NCBI GenBank assembly: GCA_016707605.1
Contig: JADJHJ010000016.1
Span: forward strand, 16,475-80,474
Direction of reading: 5' to 3'
Source: Candidatus Promineofilum glycogenicum
GTDB taxonomy: Bacteria > Chloroflexota > Anaerolineae > Promineifilales > Promineifilaceae
Length of the DNA: 64,000 nt
Positions 1-9,047 of this stretch are shown here, one piece after another; positions within the stretch are counted from its first letter, which is position 1; each line of letters opens with the position of its first letter. The notes beneath the pieces are model-generated. The model saw nothing but the letters and a program-made list of their open reading frames with translations. It was not told the DNA's origin and made no database searches. Made by a program: the position numbers and the translations under genes.

Positions 1-2
1 AC

Positions 3-2174
3 CGCAACGGCGGCGAGTTCCACCTGTTCAACCCGTCGACCATCCACAAGCTGCAACACGCCGTGCGCACGGGCGACTACGCCGCCTATCAGCAGTACGC
101 CGCCGAGGTCCACGACCGCGAGACCCATCTGGCCACGCTGCGGACGCTGCTGGAGTTCAACTTCGCCGCCACGCCCGTGCCGCTGGACGAGGTCGAGCCG
201 GTGGAGGCCATCCTGCGCCGCTTCAAGACGGGGGCCATGTCCTACGGCTCCATCAGCCAGGAGGCGCACGAGACGCTGGCCGTGGCCATGAACCGCGTCG
301 GCGGCAAGAGCAACACCGGCGAGGGGGGCGAAGACCCGGCCCGCTACGCCCCCGGCCCCGACGGCGACAGCCGCAACAGCGCCATCAAGCAGGTGGCCAG
401 CGGCCGCTTCGGCGTCACCATCGAGTACCTGACCCAGGCGCAGGAGATTCAGATCAAGATGGCCCAGGGGGCCAAGCCGGGCGAGGGCGGCCAGTTGCCC
501 GGCCACAAGGTCTACCCCTGGATCGCCCGCGTGCGCCACTCGACGCCCGGCGTCGGCCTCATCTCGCCGCCGCCCCACCACGACATCTACTCCATCGAAG
601 ACCTGGCCCAGCTCATCTACGACCTGAAGAACGCCAACCCGCAGGCGCGCATCAACGTCAAGCTCGTCTCCGAGGTCGGCGTGGGCACGGTGGCCGCCGG
701 CGTGGCCAAGGGGCACGCCGACGTCATCCTCATCAGCGGCCACGACGGCGGCACGGGCGCGTCGCCGGTGTCGAGCATCAAGCACGCCGGGCTGCCGTGG
801 GAGTTGGGGCTGGCCGAGACGCACCAGACGCTCGTCCTCAACAACCTGCGCAGCCGGGTGCGGCTGGAGACGGACGGCCAACTGAAGACCGGCCGCGACG
901 TGGTCATCGCCGCCCTGCTGGGGGCCGAGGAGTTCGGCTTCGCCACCGGCCCGCTGGTGGCCATGGGCTGCATCATGATGCGCGTCTGCCATCTGGACAC
1001 CTGCCCCGTCGGCGTGGCCACGCAGAACCCGGAGCTACGAAAGCGCTTCACCGGCAAGCCGGAGGACGTGGTCAACTTCATGCGCTTCATCGCCCAGGAC
1101 GTGCGCGAGCACATGGCCGCGCTGGGCGTGCGCACCGTGGATGAGCTTGTTGGCCGCACCGACCTGCTGGCCGTCCGCGAGGAGTTGGCCCACCGCAAGG
1201 CGGACGGCCTCGATCTGTCGCCGCTGCTCTTCCGGCCGGACGTGGGGCCGGAAGTCGGCCGCATCTGCTCCCAGGCGCAGGCCCACGGCCTGGAGCACAG
1301 CCTCGACCGCACCGTCTGCTCGACCTGTGCGCGCCGGCGCTGGCAGCACGGCGCGCCGGTCGAGGCCACGCTGCCCATCCGCAACGTCAATCGCACCGTC
1401 GGCACCATTCTGGCCGGCGAACTGACCCGCCGCCACGGCCCGGCCGGGCTGCCCGAAGACACCATTCGCCTGACCTTCCAGGGTTCGGCCGGGCAGAGCT
1501 TCGCCGCCTTCCTGCCGCCGGGCGTGACGTTCACGCTACAGGGCGACGCCAACGACTACCTGGCCAAGGGGCTGTCGGGCGGCAAGCTGATCATTGTGCC
1601 GCCGGATGGCTCGGTCTTCACGCCCGAAGAGAACATCATCATCGGCAACGTGGCCTTCTACGGCGCGACCAGCGGCGAGGCCTACATCCGCGGCGCGGCC
1701 GGCGAGCGCTTCGCCGTGCGCAACAGCGGGGCGACGGCCGTTGTCGAGGCGGTGGGCGACCACGGCTGCGAGTACATGACCGGCGGGCGCGTGGCCGTGC
1801 TGGGGCCGGCGGGGCGCAACTTCGCCGCCGGCATGTCGGGCGGCATCGCCTACGTGCTGGACGGCGACGGCGGCTTCGCCGGGCGGGCCAACAGCGACAT
1901 GGTCGACCTGTTGCCGCTGGATGACGCCGACGCGCGCGAACTCAACGACCTGGTCTGGAAGCACGCCGTCTACACCGGCAGCACGGTCGCCTGGCATCTG
2001 CTGGCCGACTGGGACGCGGCGCGGGAGCGGTTCGTCAAGGTGCTGCCCAAGGATTACGGCCGCGTCCTGCGCGCCCTGGCCGAGGCCGAGGCGGCCGGGC
2101 TGTCGGGCGAGGAGGCGGTCATGGCCGCCTTCGAGGCCAACCGGCGCGACCTGGCGCGGGTGGGAGGAAACTAA
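3..2174 (+). CDS. gltB: Glutamate synthase large subunit, C-terminal part (5' end outside window)
   Basis: The frame is open from base 3, so the gene begins before the window; 723 residues are visible. The fragment holds the FMN/glutamate-synthase domain (KSNTGEGGEDP, then GGQLPGHKV and SGHDGGTGASP), the cysteines of the 3Fe-4S cluster around GCIMMRVCHLDTCPVG, and the C-terminal glycine-rich beta-helix domain (GPAGRNFAAGMSGG). In the family this subunit transfers ammonia, tunnelled from the missing N-terminal amidotransferase domain, to 2-oxoglutarate. It is followed 170 bp downstream by gltD, the electron-supplying subunit, with a hairpin repeat in the gap. Identification is very secure; the N-terminal glutaminase domain cannot be judged. 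Confidence 0.97.
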   Translation, partial: RNGGEFHLFNPSTIHKLQHAVRTGDYAAYQQYAAEVHDRETHLATLRTLLEFNFAATPVPLDEVEPVEAILRRFKTGAMSYGSISQEAHETLAVAMNRVGGKSNTGEGGEDPARYAPGPDGDSRNSAIKQVASGRFGVTIEYLTQAQEIQIKMAQGAKPGEGGQLPGHKVYPWIARVRHSTPGVGLISPPPHHDIYSIEDLAQLIYDLKNANPQARINVKLVSEVGVGTVAAGVAKGHADVILISGHDGGTGASPVSSIKHAGLPWELGLAETHQTLVLNNLRSRVRLETDGQLKTGRDVVIAALLGAEEFGFATGPLVAMGCIMMRVCHLDTCPVGVATQNPELRKRFTGKPEDVVNFMRFIAQDVREHMAALGVRTVDELVGRTDLLAVREELAHRKADGLDLSPLLFRPDVGPEVGRICSQAQAHGLEHSLDRTVCSTCARRRWQHGAPVEATLPIRNVNRTVGTILAGELTRRHGPAGLPEDTIRLTFQGSAGQSFAAFLPPGVTFTLQGDANDYLAKGLSGGKLIIVPPDGSVFTPEENIIIGNVAFYGATSGEAYIRGAAGERFAVRNSGATAVVEAVGDHGCEYMTGGRVAVLGPAGRNFAAGMSGGIAYVLDGDGGFAGRANSDMVDLLPLDDADARELNDLVWKHAVYTGSTVAWHLLADWDAARERFVKVLPKDYGRVLRALAEAEAAGLSGEEAVMAAFEANRRDLARVGGN

Positions 2175-2181
2175 GAGGAAT

Positions 2182-2324
2182 GATCCGCAGATTGGGCAGA
2201 TTCGGCAGATTGGGAAGAAGACCCCACAGAAAGCCGCCCGAGGGCAAAAAGAAAAGAAAAAAAAAATTTTTTTTGTTTTGCGGGCGCGCTCTGAAATCTG
2301 CCCAATCTGCCCAATCTGCGGATC
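2182..2324. repeat. Palindromic repeat, family A (GATCCGCAGATT...AATCTGCGGATC)
   Basis: The left arm carries GCAGATT units at 9-nt spacing and the right arm is its reverse complement, closing on GATC. The centre is an A/T-rich stretch with long A and T runs. It fills the gltB-gltD gap. Members of the same family lie near 7634, 15860, 17989, 32001 and 33854. Confidence 0.9.
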
Positions 2325-2344
2325 AATATCTTCTGATAAGCATT

Positions 2345-3850
2345 ATGAGCAAAATCACCGGATTCATGACCTTTGCCCGCGAGGCGCCGGGGGAGCGGCC
2401 GATTGCCGAGCGCGTTGGCGACTGGCAGCCGATCCACCTGCATCTGCCCGACGAGCGGCTGCAAACCCAGGCCGCCCGCTGCATGGATTGCGGCATCCCG
2501 TTCTGCCACAAGGGGCAGACCTTGGCCGGCATGACCACCGGCTGCCCGATCAACAACCTCATCCCGGAGTGGAACGACCTGATCTATCGCGGTCTGTGGC
2601 GGCAGGCGTATGACCGGCTGGCCAAGACCAACAACTTCCCCGAGTTCACCGGCCTGGTCTGCCCCGCGCCGTGCGAGGCGGCCTGCACCCTGGGCATCTC
2701 CGACCCGCCGGTGACGATCAAGAGCATCGAATACGCCATCATCGACCGCGCCTTCGACGAGGGCTGGGTGCGCCCGGCCGCGCCCGCCCGCCGCACCGGC
2801 AAGCGCGTGGCCGTCATCGGCTCCGGGCCGGCCGGGCTGGCCTGCGCCGACCAGCTCAACACCGTCGGCCACAGCGTGACCGTCTTCGAGCGCGCCGACC
2901 GCATCGGCGGGCTGCTGATGTACGGCATCCCCAACATGAAGCTGGATAAGGGGCTGGTCGAGCGGCGGCTGGACGTGCTGCGCGCCGGCGGGGTGCGCTT
3001 CGTCACCGGCATCAGCGTCGGCGAAGACGTGACCGCCGACGAACTGCGGCGCGACTTCGACGCCATCGTCCTCTGCACCGGGGCGACGCGACCGCGCGAC
3101 CTGAGCGTGCCCGGCCGCGAACTGGGCGGCGTCCACTTCGCCATGGACTTCCTGCGCGGCAACACCCGCAGCCTGCTCGACTCCGGCCCCGCGTCGTTGC
3201 GACCAAGCCCGGCCGATGGGCAGTACCTTTCGGCCGCCGGGCGCGACGTCATTGTCATTGGCGGCGGCGACACCGGCACCGACTGCGTGGCCACGGCGCT
3301 GCGCCACGGCTGCCGCAGCCTGGTGCAGTTCGAGATCATGCCCCAGCCGCCGGCGGCGCGGGCGGCCGATAACCCCTGGCCGCAGTGGCCGCGCGTCTAC
3401 AAGCTGGACTACGGCCAGGCCGAGGCGGCGGCCGTCTTTGGTGACGACCCGCGGGCCTACAGCGTGCAGACGACGGCGTTGCTGGGCGACGCCAACGGCT
3501 GCCTGCGCGGCTTGCGCACGGTGGACGTGGCCTGGGAGCGGGGCGACGACGGCCGCATGGCCCCCCGCCCCGTGCCCGGCAGCGAGCGTGAGTGGCCGGC
3601 GCAGATGGTCATTCTGGCCCTGGGTTTCCTGGGGCCGGAGGGGGAGTTGCCGGTGCAGTTGGGGGCGGCGCAGGACGGCCGCTCCAACGTGGCCGCGCCC
3701 TATGGCCGCTACCAGACCAGTGCCCCCGACGTCTTCGCCGCCGGCGACGCGCGCCGCGGGCAGAGCCTCGTCGTCTGGGCCATCCACGAAGGGCGCGGCG
3801 CGGCGCGCGAAGTCGATCGCTACCTGATGGGCGAGACGAACCTGCCGTAA
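2345..3850 (+). CDS. gltD: Glutamate synthase small subunit
   Basis: 501 residues. It supplies electrons from NADPH to the large subunit. The N-terminal cysteine clusters expected for the two 4Fe-4S centres are visible (CMDCGIPFC, GCPINNL, CPAPCEAACTLG), followed by an FAD-binding GSGPAGLACA motif near residue 157 and an NAD(P)H-binding GGGDTGTDC motif near residue 301. The ATG at 2345 is chosen because MSKITGF matches the family N-terminus and the frame upstream of it is repeat DNA. It follows gltB in the same direction, probably as one operon interrupted by a family A repeat. Confidence 0.96.
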   Translation: MSKITGFMTFAREAPGERPIAERVGDWQPIHLHLPDERLQTQAARCMDCGIPFCHKGQTLAGMTTGCPINNLIPEWNDLIYRGLWRQAYDRLAKTNNFPEFTGLVCPAPCEAACTLGISDPPVTIKSIEYAIIDRAFDEGWVRPAAPARRTGKRVAVIGSGPAGLACADQLNTVGHSVTVFERADRIGGLLMYGIPNMKLDKGLVERRLDVLRAGGVRFVTGISVGEDVTADELRRDFDAIVLCTGATRPRDLSVPGRELGGVHFAMDFLRGNTRSLLDSGPASLRPSPADGQYLSAAGRDVIVIGGGDTGTDCVATALRHGCRSLVQFEIMPQPPAARAADNPWPQWPRVYKLDYGQAEAAAVFGDDPRAYSVQTTALLGDANGCLRGLRTVDVAWERGDDGRMAPRPVPGSEREWPAQMVILALGFLGPEGELPVQLGAAQDGRSNVAAPYGRYQTSAPDVFAAGDARRGQSLVVWAIHEGRGAAREVDRYLMGETNLP

Positions 3851-3853
3851 GAT

Positions 3854-3923
3854 AGGGATTAGGGATTAGGGGAAGAACGTTCTTCCCCTAATCCCTAGCC
3901 CCTAGCCCCTAGCCCCTAATCCC
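3854..3923. repeat. Palindromic repeat made of 7-nt units (TTAGGGA / CCCTAAT)
   Basis: GGGATTA units run into a central GAAGAACGTTCTTC palindrome and then CCCTAATCCCTAGCC units. It sits between the convergent gltD and lycopene cyclase genes and may act as a bidirectional hairpin, although it has no T-run. Confidence 0.8.
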
Positions 3924-4733
3924 TTATCTGGCCTCGGCCTCGACGGAGAGGCGGCGGGAAGCCCACCAGCGGCGGATGGCCGCGAACCTCCGGTGGCTTT
4001 CCTCGGCCAGCAGCAGGGTGACGCCGAAGGTCAGCAGCGTCGTGGTGATCAGGAAGAAGGTGAACTCCTCGATAGGCAGCACGCCGCCGATCAGGAAGGG
4101 CAGCGATTGGGCCGGATCAATCGTCCAGATCGTCCAGTTGATGGCCAACGCATCGACCAGACTCAAGTAGACGGCAATCGTGCCGATGGTCAGGCCGACC
4201 AGCCGCCGGTAGCGCCACAGGATGTCGCCGCCGAAGAAGAGTTGTAGCGCCATGGGCGGCAAGGCCCAGCCCAGGATCAACCCCATGTAAGTCCCCGGCT
4301 GCCAGTTGAAGACGAGGATGCCGACCATGACCAGCCACAGCACGCCGGCCGCGACCGTCAGCCACCGGCGCAGGCCCGGCCGTAGCGGTTCGCCCGGCAG
4401 CGCCAGCCGCCGCGACAGGAAGCCCAGCCACAGCCCGGCCAGAATCGGCTGCAACAGGAAGAAGGTGTACTCCTCGATGGGAACCCAGCCGATGGTGATG
4501 CCCGTCACCAGCGCCGGGTCGTACCACCAGACGTTGGTGGCCACGAGATAGTTGTCCCACGGCGTGGTGTAGACCAGGGCGATGAGCATGTGGATGGCGA
4601 TGGCCGCCCACAGCGGGAAGGCGCGCCACTCGGCCGGGGTCTGCCGCCCGCGCCGCCGATCCCACAGGGCGATCAGCAGCAGGACGACGATAGGCACGAC
4701 CAGAAAGCGCGCCAGAAAGCCAAAGTAAGTCAT
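3924..4733 (-). CDS. Lycopene cyclase-domain membrane protein (CarR/CrtYcd type)
   Basis: 269 residues, strongly hydrophobic with about seven predicted membrane helices. The CarR/CrtYc-CrtYd family signature occurs twice, WVPIEEYTFFLL near residue 78 and VLPIEEFTFFLI near residue 219, so the two half-domains are fused in one chain. The family cyclises lycopene ends to beta-ionone rings in the membrane. It is the last gene of the carotenoid operon and overlaps the upstream P450 stop by 4 bases (ATGA), with AGGAGA just upstream, indicating coupled translation. Function is inferred from family and context; which end groups it makes is not readable. Confidence 0.85.
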   Translation of the reverse strand: MTYFGFLARFLVVPIVVLLLIALWDRRRGRQTPAEWRAFPLWAAIAIHMLIALVYTTPWDNYLVATNVWWYDPALVTGITIGWVPIEEYTFFLLQPILAGLWLGFLSRRLALPGEPLRPGLRRWLTVAAGVLWLVMVGILVFNWQPGTYMGLILGWALPPMALQLFFGGDILWRYRRLVGLTIGTIAVYLSLVDALAINWTIWTIDPAQSLPFLIGGVLPIEEFTFFLITTTLLTFGVTLLLAEESHRRFAAIRRWWASRRLSVEAEAR

Positions 4734-6064
4734 CGTTGTCTCCTTTGGACGCGCAGGAAGACGCCGGGGTGCGGCTCCAGCGTCGCGCCCATGTAGGCGT
4801 GGACGCGGCGGCCGGTGCTGGTCAGGTCGAACTGTTGCAGGATGCGCCCCAGCACGACCCTGGCCTCCACCTGGGCGAAGGTCGCGCCGATGCAGACGCG
4901 CGGCCCGCCGCCGAAGGGGACGTAAGTGAAGGCCGCCGGCCGTTCGGCGTCGCGGGCGAAACGCTCCGGGCGGAACTCAGCCGGCGCGTCCCAGTAGCGC
5001 TCGTCGCGGTGGGTCAGGTAGATGGAGGCCATCAGGCGCGTGCCCGCCTTGAGTTCGTAGCCGGCGATGACGGCGTCGTCGGCGACGATGCGGTTGCCGA
5101 CGTGGATGGGCGGGTAGAGGCGCAGCGCCTCTTTGATGACCGCGTCCAGGTATTCCAGGTGCTCAACGTTGGCCGCCGTCGGCTCGGCCGCGCCCAGCAC
5201 GGCGTCCACCTCGGCCCGGGCGCGGGCCATCACATCGGGGTGCTCGCCCAGCAGATGCAGCACCCAGGCCAGCAGGGCCGTGCTGGTGTCGTGCCCGGCG
5301 ATGAGCATGGTCAGGATCTGGTCGCGGATGAGGTCGTCGGTCATCTCCGGCGCGCGCACCAGTTGGGTCAGCAGGTCGTGGGCCGGCTTCGTCGTGTCGG
5401 CCGGTGGTTCGCCGGCCAGTTGCGCCCGCCGCTGCCGAATCAGCGCGTACAGATAGGCGTCCAACTCGTCCAGCGCGGCGCGATAGCCGAAGCGGGGCAT
5501 GTTGGGCAGAATGATCCACAGGCCGGGCGAGATGTACTTGATGGCCCGCAGGATGGGTCGCCACAGGCGATCCATGTCCGGGCCGAACTCCACGTCGACC
5601 AGCGTGCCCATGAAGATGAGCAGGGCCAGGCGGCGCATTTCGACCAGCATGTCGGCCGTCGCGCCGTCCGCCCAGCCGGCGGTAACGCGGTCGGTGTAGG
5701 CCAGCATGGCCGGCACGTGGTGGACGACCTGCGGCTTCAGCAGCACCGGCTCCATGTGGCCGCGCAGACGGGCGTGGGAGTCGCCGTCTTCGACCAGCAC
5801 GCCGTGGCGCAGCAGCTTCGTCACCGGGTCGGACTCCTTGCGCCAACTCAGGTGGTCGCGCTGCGAGACCATGATCTGCCGGTTGCTGTCCGGCCCGACC
5901 ATGACCGCCGGCTGGAAGCCGGGCAGGGTGATGCGAAAGGCCGGGCCGACTTCGTCGCGCATGATCGACATGGCCGTCAGCAGCGAACGGTCGCGGGCCA
6001 GGCCGCGCAGGACGTGGAGGCCGGTCTGTGGCTCGGCCTCGGGCAAGGGGCAACCAGTCGTCAT
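4730..6064 (-). CDS. Cytochrome P450, probable carotenoid hydroxylase
   Basis: 444 residues. The oxygen-binding I-helix motif AGHDTS, the K-helix EALR (ExxR) motif and the heme loop FGGGPRVCIG are all present, with the heme-ligand cysteine near residue 391, so it should be an active P450. The start at 6064 lies one base after the crtI stop and gives a normal length. Position between crtI and the lycopene cyclase suggests ring hydroxylation of beta-carotene, as CYP175A1 does in Thermus. A sterol- or fatty-acid-type substrate cannot be excluded from sequence alone. No redox partner gene is adjacent. Confidence 0.88.
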   Translation of the reverse strand: MTTGCPLPEAEPQTGLHVLRGLARDRSLLTAMSIMRDEVGPAFRITLPGFQPAVMVGPDSNRQIMVSQRDHLSWRKESDPVTKLLRHGVLVEDGDSHARLRGHMEPVLLKPQVVHHVPAMLAYTDRVTAGWADGATADMLVEMRRLALLIFMGTLVDVEFGPDMDRLWRPILRAIKYISPGLWIILPNMPRFGYRAALDELDAYLYALIRQRRAQLAGEPPADTTKPAHDLLTQLVRAPEMTDDLIRDQILTMLIAGHDTSTALLAWVLHLLGEHPDVMARARAEVDAVLGAAEPTAANVEHLEYLDAVIKEALRLYPPIHVGNRIVADDAVIAGYELKAGTRLMASIYLTHRDERYWDAPAEFRPERFARDAERPAAFTYVPFGGGPRVCIGATFAQVEARVVLGRILQQFDLTSTGRRVHAYMGATLEPHPGVFLRVQRRQR

Positions 6065-6065
6065 G

Positions 6066-7604
6066 TTAACCTGTCTGGGCCGCCAGTTGCCGCCGGGCGA
6101 CGGGCGCGCGCCGCCCATCGGCGGCGACGATGAGGTCTTCGGCGATCTTCGACGACGACAGCACGCCGGGCAGCCCCGCGCCGGGGTGGGTTCCCGCGCC
6201 GACGAAGTAGAGGTTGTCGAAGTCCTCGGAGCGGTTGTGCGGCCGGAACCAGGCCGATTGGGTCAGCACCGGCTCGATGGAGAAGGCCGCGCCCAGATGG
6301 CTGTTGAGCGTGCTCTCGAAGTGGCGCGGGTCGATCATGTGCTCGCTGACGATGTTGGCTTGTAAGTCGGGCAAGTAGTTGTCTTCCAGGAACTGCATGA
6401 TGGCGTCGCGGTACGGCTTGGCGGCCGTGGCCCAATCCACATCGGCCCCCAGGTGAGGCACGGGCGACAGGACGTAGAAGCTTTCGTGGCCGTCCGGGGC
6501 GATTGTCGGGTCGGTCAGCGTGGGCATGTGGAGGTAGAGCGAGAAGTCACTGGGCAGTTGCTTGGCCTTGAAGATGTCGGCCAGCAAGCCCTGGTAGCGC
6601 TCGCTCAGGATGATGTTGTGGTGGGCCAGCTGGCCGTCGTGGCGGTAGAGCTTCTTCGTGCCAAAGTAGATGACGACCAGCGACATGCTGTAGCGGGTCA
6701 GCTTGCGATAGCGCAGGTCGCTGTTGCGCAGGCCGCGCGCCTGGCTGGGGATCATGTTCAGGTAGGTCCAGGCCACGTCGGCGTTGGAGATGACGTGGTC
6801 GGCGCGGTGGGTTGTGCCGTCGGCCAGGCGGATGCCCGTGGCGCGGCGGCCGTCGACGATGATCTCGGCCACTTCGGCGTTGAAGTGGAAGCGGCCGCCC
6901 AACTCCTCGATCAGTTGCACCAGCGCGTTGACCAGCGCCCCCGTGCCGCCCATGACGTAGTGGATGCCCCACTCGCGCTCCAGGTAGTGGATCATGGCGT
7001 AGATGGAGGACGAGTCGAACGGGTTGCCGCCGATGAGCAGCGGGTGGAAGGTGAAGCAGCGGCGCAGGAACTCGTTGTCGATGAACTGCGAGACGTAGCG
7101 GTAGACCGACTTGTGCGACTGCAAGCGGATCAGGTCGGGGGCCACGCGCAGCATGTCGCCCACGGTCAGGAAGGGCTGGTCGGCCAACTCGACAAACCCC
7201 TTCTGGAAGATGGCCTGCGTCGAGCGCATGAAGCGGTGGTAGCCGTCGGCGTCGGACGGGTTCCACTGGCGAATCTGGGCGGCGATGAACTCCGGGTCGT
7301 CGTTGTAGTCGAACGCCCGGCCGGTGTGATCAAAGATGCGGTAGAACGGGTCGAGCGGCTGGAACTCGACATACTCCTCGCGGCGGCGGCCGGCGGCGGC
7401 GAAGATGTCGTCGAACATGAACGGCGCGGTGACGACGGTCGGGCCGCCGTCGAACTTGAAGCCGTCCTGCTCATAGACGTAGGCCCGGCCGCCGGGCTTG
7501 TCGCGCTTCTCGAAGATCTCCACGTCGTAGCCGCGCGCGGCCAACCGCGCCGCCGCCCCCAGCGCGCCGAAGCCGCTGCCGATGATGATGACTTTCTGGT
7601 TCAT
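6066..7604 (-). CDS. crtI: Phytoene desaturase / carotenoid desaturase
   Basis: 512 residues. The N-terminus is the dinucleotide-binding fold IIIGSGFGALGAAARLAARG with the downstream FEKRDKPGG segment, and the C-terminal FVGAGTHPGAGLPGVLSS signature of bacterial phytoene desaturases is present. It converts phytoene stepwise to lycopene at the membrane. The ATG at 7604 is preferred over 7622 because GGGGAG stands about 10 nt upstream. The stop is one base before the P450 start. A large nested repeat separates it from crtB, but the order crtB-crtI-P450-cyclase and the single promoter upstream of crtB imply one operon. Confidence 0.95.
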   Translation of the reverse strand: MNQKVIIIGSGFGALGAAARLAARGYDVEIFEKRDKPGGRAYVYEQDGFKFDGGPTVVTAPFMFDDIFAAAGRRREEYVEFQPLDPFYRIFDHTGRAFDYNDDPEFIAAQIRQWNPSDADGYHRFMRSTQAIFQKGFVELADQPFLTVGDMLRVAPDLIRLQSHKSVYRYVSQFIDNEFLRRCFTFHPLLIGGNPFDSSSIYAMIHYLEREWGIHYVMGGTGALVNALVQLIEELGGRFHFNAEVAEIIVDGRRATGIRLADGTTHRADHVISNADVAWTYLNMIPSQARGLRNSDLRYRKLTRYSMSLVVIYFGTKKLYRHDGQLAHHNIILSERYQGLLADIFKAKQLPSDFSLYLHMPTLTDPTIAPDGHESFYVLSPVPHLGADVDWATAAKPYRDAIMQFLEDNYLPDLQANIVSEHMIDPRHFESTLNSHLGAAFSIEPVLTQSAWFRPHNRSEDFDNLYFVGAGTHPGAGLPGVLSSSKIAEDLIVAADGRRAPVARRQLAAQTG

Positions 7605-7633
7605 TGTGCTTATGCTCCCCATTCTAAGAATAT

Positions 7634-7823
7634 GATCCGCAGATTAGGCAGATTTAAGAACCTCACGCAAAGATCGCGAAGGGCGCAAAGCACGCAAAAA
7701 GAATGCTCTTCTTAGCGTTCTTTGCATCCTTCGCGATCTTTGCGTGAGGTTCTTCTTCTGAAATCTGCTTAATCTGCCCAATCTGCGGATCATTTCTCTT
7801 GAATCTGTGAAATCTGTGGTTGC
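7634..7823. repeat. Nested repeats: family C palindrome inside family A, plus family B half-arm
   Basis: A family A palindrome spans 7634-7791 (GATCCGCAGATT to AATCTGCGGATC). Its loop is occupied by a complete family C palindrome at 7661-7749 (CCTCACGCAAAGATCGCG to CGCGATCTTTGCGTGAGG). To the right, 7799-7823 is a single arm of family B (AATCTGTGAAATCTGTGG) with no partner nearby, and this arm forms the end of crtB. Confidence 0.9.
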
Positions 7824-8761
7824 TTTCTGTTTGCGCGGCGCCAGATGCCGGGCAGGAGGGTCAGTTTGCGCCCATCGTTGGCGCGAGCGCGGCGGTTGAA
7901 GACGTCGTAGTCGTGGGCTTCGATGTCGTCCAGGATGGCGGCGTAAAGCTCGGCCGCGGCCTGGATGGCGAAGCGGCTGCCGTGGCCCAGCAGGGCCACG
8001 CCGGGCAGCGCCTCGGCGAACAACTGGCGCGTGCGGGCGATCTGGAAGCGCATGAAGTCGCGCCAGCGGTCGTCCACCACGCCGGCGGCCACGTCGGCGT
8101 CGCTCAGCCCGTAGGCGGTTAGCTCGGCTTCGGGCAGGTAGAGGCGGCCGTTGCGCCAATCCTCGCCCACGTCGCGCAGGATGTTGGTCATCTGCAAGGC
8201 CACGCCCAGCTTGACGGCGTAGGGGATGGCCTCGTTGCCGGCGTAGCCGATGATGTGGATGACCATCAGCCCAACGGTGGAGGCAACGGCGTAACAGTAG
8301 TGGGACAGATCGGCAAAGGTCTCGTAGCGCCGCGGGTTCAGGTCGCCGGCCACGCCGTCGAGCAACTGCTCAGCGTACTGGCGCGGGATGTGGTAGCGGG
8401 CGCAGGTGTCGGTCCAGGCCAGAGCCACGAAGTCGTCGCCGGGGTGGCCGCTCAGGCTGCGCTGGCGCCAGGCGCGCAGGTCGGCCGCCCGGTCGCCGTC
8501 GTTGCGATCGACGATGTCGTCGCTGACGCGGCAGAAGGCGTAGAGGGCCTGGATAGCGCGGCGGTGTTCGGCGCGCATCAGGGACGAGGCGATGAAGAAG
8601 GTGCGGCTGTGCTCGCGGGTGATGTCGCGGCAGAGTTGATAGGCGCGGCGGGTTTGGGCGCTACTGGCTGACAGTTCGCTGGTGTGGCGCAGGCGATTTT
8701 CCAGCGGGGCGTAGGCTTGTGCCAGAAGGTTGTGTTCCCACAAGTCCAGTTGTGCTGTCAT
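7790..8761 (-). CDS. crtB: Phytoene synthase
   Basis: 323 residues. Both aspartate-rich motifs of the squalene/phytoene synthase family are seen: DDIVD at residues 81-85 and NILRDVGED further on, which bind Mg-diphosphate while two geranylgeranyl diphosphates are joined head to head. First gene of the carotenoid operon, 64 nt downstream of the predicted start site of a strong promoter. The last dozen residues (KQPQISQIQEK) are encoded by a family B repeat arm and are not expected in the family, so the natural stop seems to have been replaced by one in the repeat. Confidence 0.95.
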   Translation of the reverse strand: MTAQLDLWEHNLLAQAYAPLENRLRHTSELSASSAQTRRAYQLCRDITREHSRTFFIASSLMRAEHRRAIQALYAFCRVSDDIVDRNDGDRAADLRAWRQRSLSGHPGDDFVALAWTDTCARYHIPRQYAEQLLDGVAGDLNPRRYETFADLSHYCYAVASTVGLMVIHIIGYAGNEAIPYAVKLGVALQMTNILRDVGEDWRNGRLYLPEAELTAYGLSDADVAAGVVDDRWRDFMRFQIARTRQLFAEALPGVALLGHGSRFAIQAAAELYAAILDDIEAHDYDVFNRRARANDGRKLTLLPGIWRRANRKQPQISQIQEK

Positions 8762-8831
8762 CCGCTATCTCCTCTCTTCGCCGGCCAAATCGCCGGGTTG
8801 AACGTGCGAGCGCCATGTGACTGATGGTGGC

Positions 8832-8860
8832 AAGATAGCAGATTGCCCAGTATTTGTCAA
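8832..8860 (-). promoter_or_regulatory. Sigma70 promoter of the carotenoid operon
   Basis: On the reverse strand TTGACA (8860-8855) is followed after 17 nt by TATCTT (8837-8832). The predicted start near 8825 gives a leader of about 64 nt before crtB. The remaining sequence between crtB and the next gene (to 9047) shows nothing else recognisable. Confidence 0.75.
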
Positions 8861-9047
8861 GATATTGCAACGATTTTAAGTTGCTGTTTTGGGCCAGGAC
8901 TGCTAATGGTACGAAACGCGCTACCCTTTGCGCCAGCCAATCAGGCTGCGGAATCATAGCGCCATTGCGTGGGGCAAGCGAGAGCAATTCCTCCCTCAGT
9001 TTCAACTTGTCGTCCCCGCCAAAACAGCCAGGCGGGCCAACCCTCGC

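Noticed and set aside
2171..3787. 538-codon minus-strand frame opposite gltD
   Set aside because: Shadow frame; low-complexity and in conflict with the full-length GltD match.
4736..6133. 465-codon plus-strand frame opposite the P450 gene
   Set aside because: Antisense shadow caused by GC-rich codon use; no recognisable motifs.
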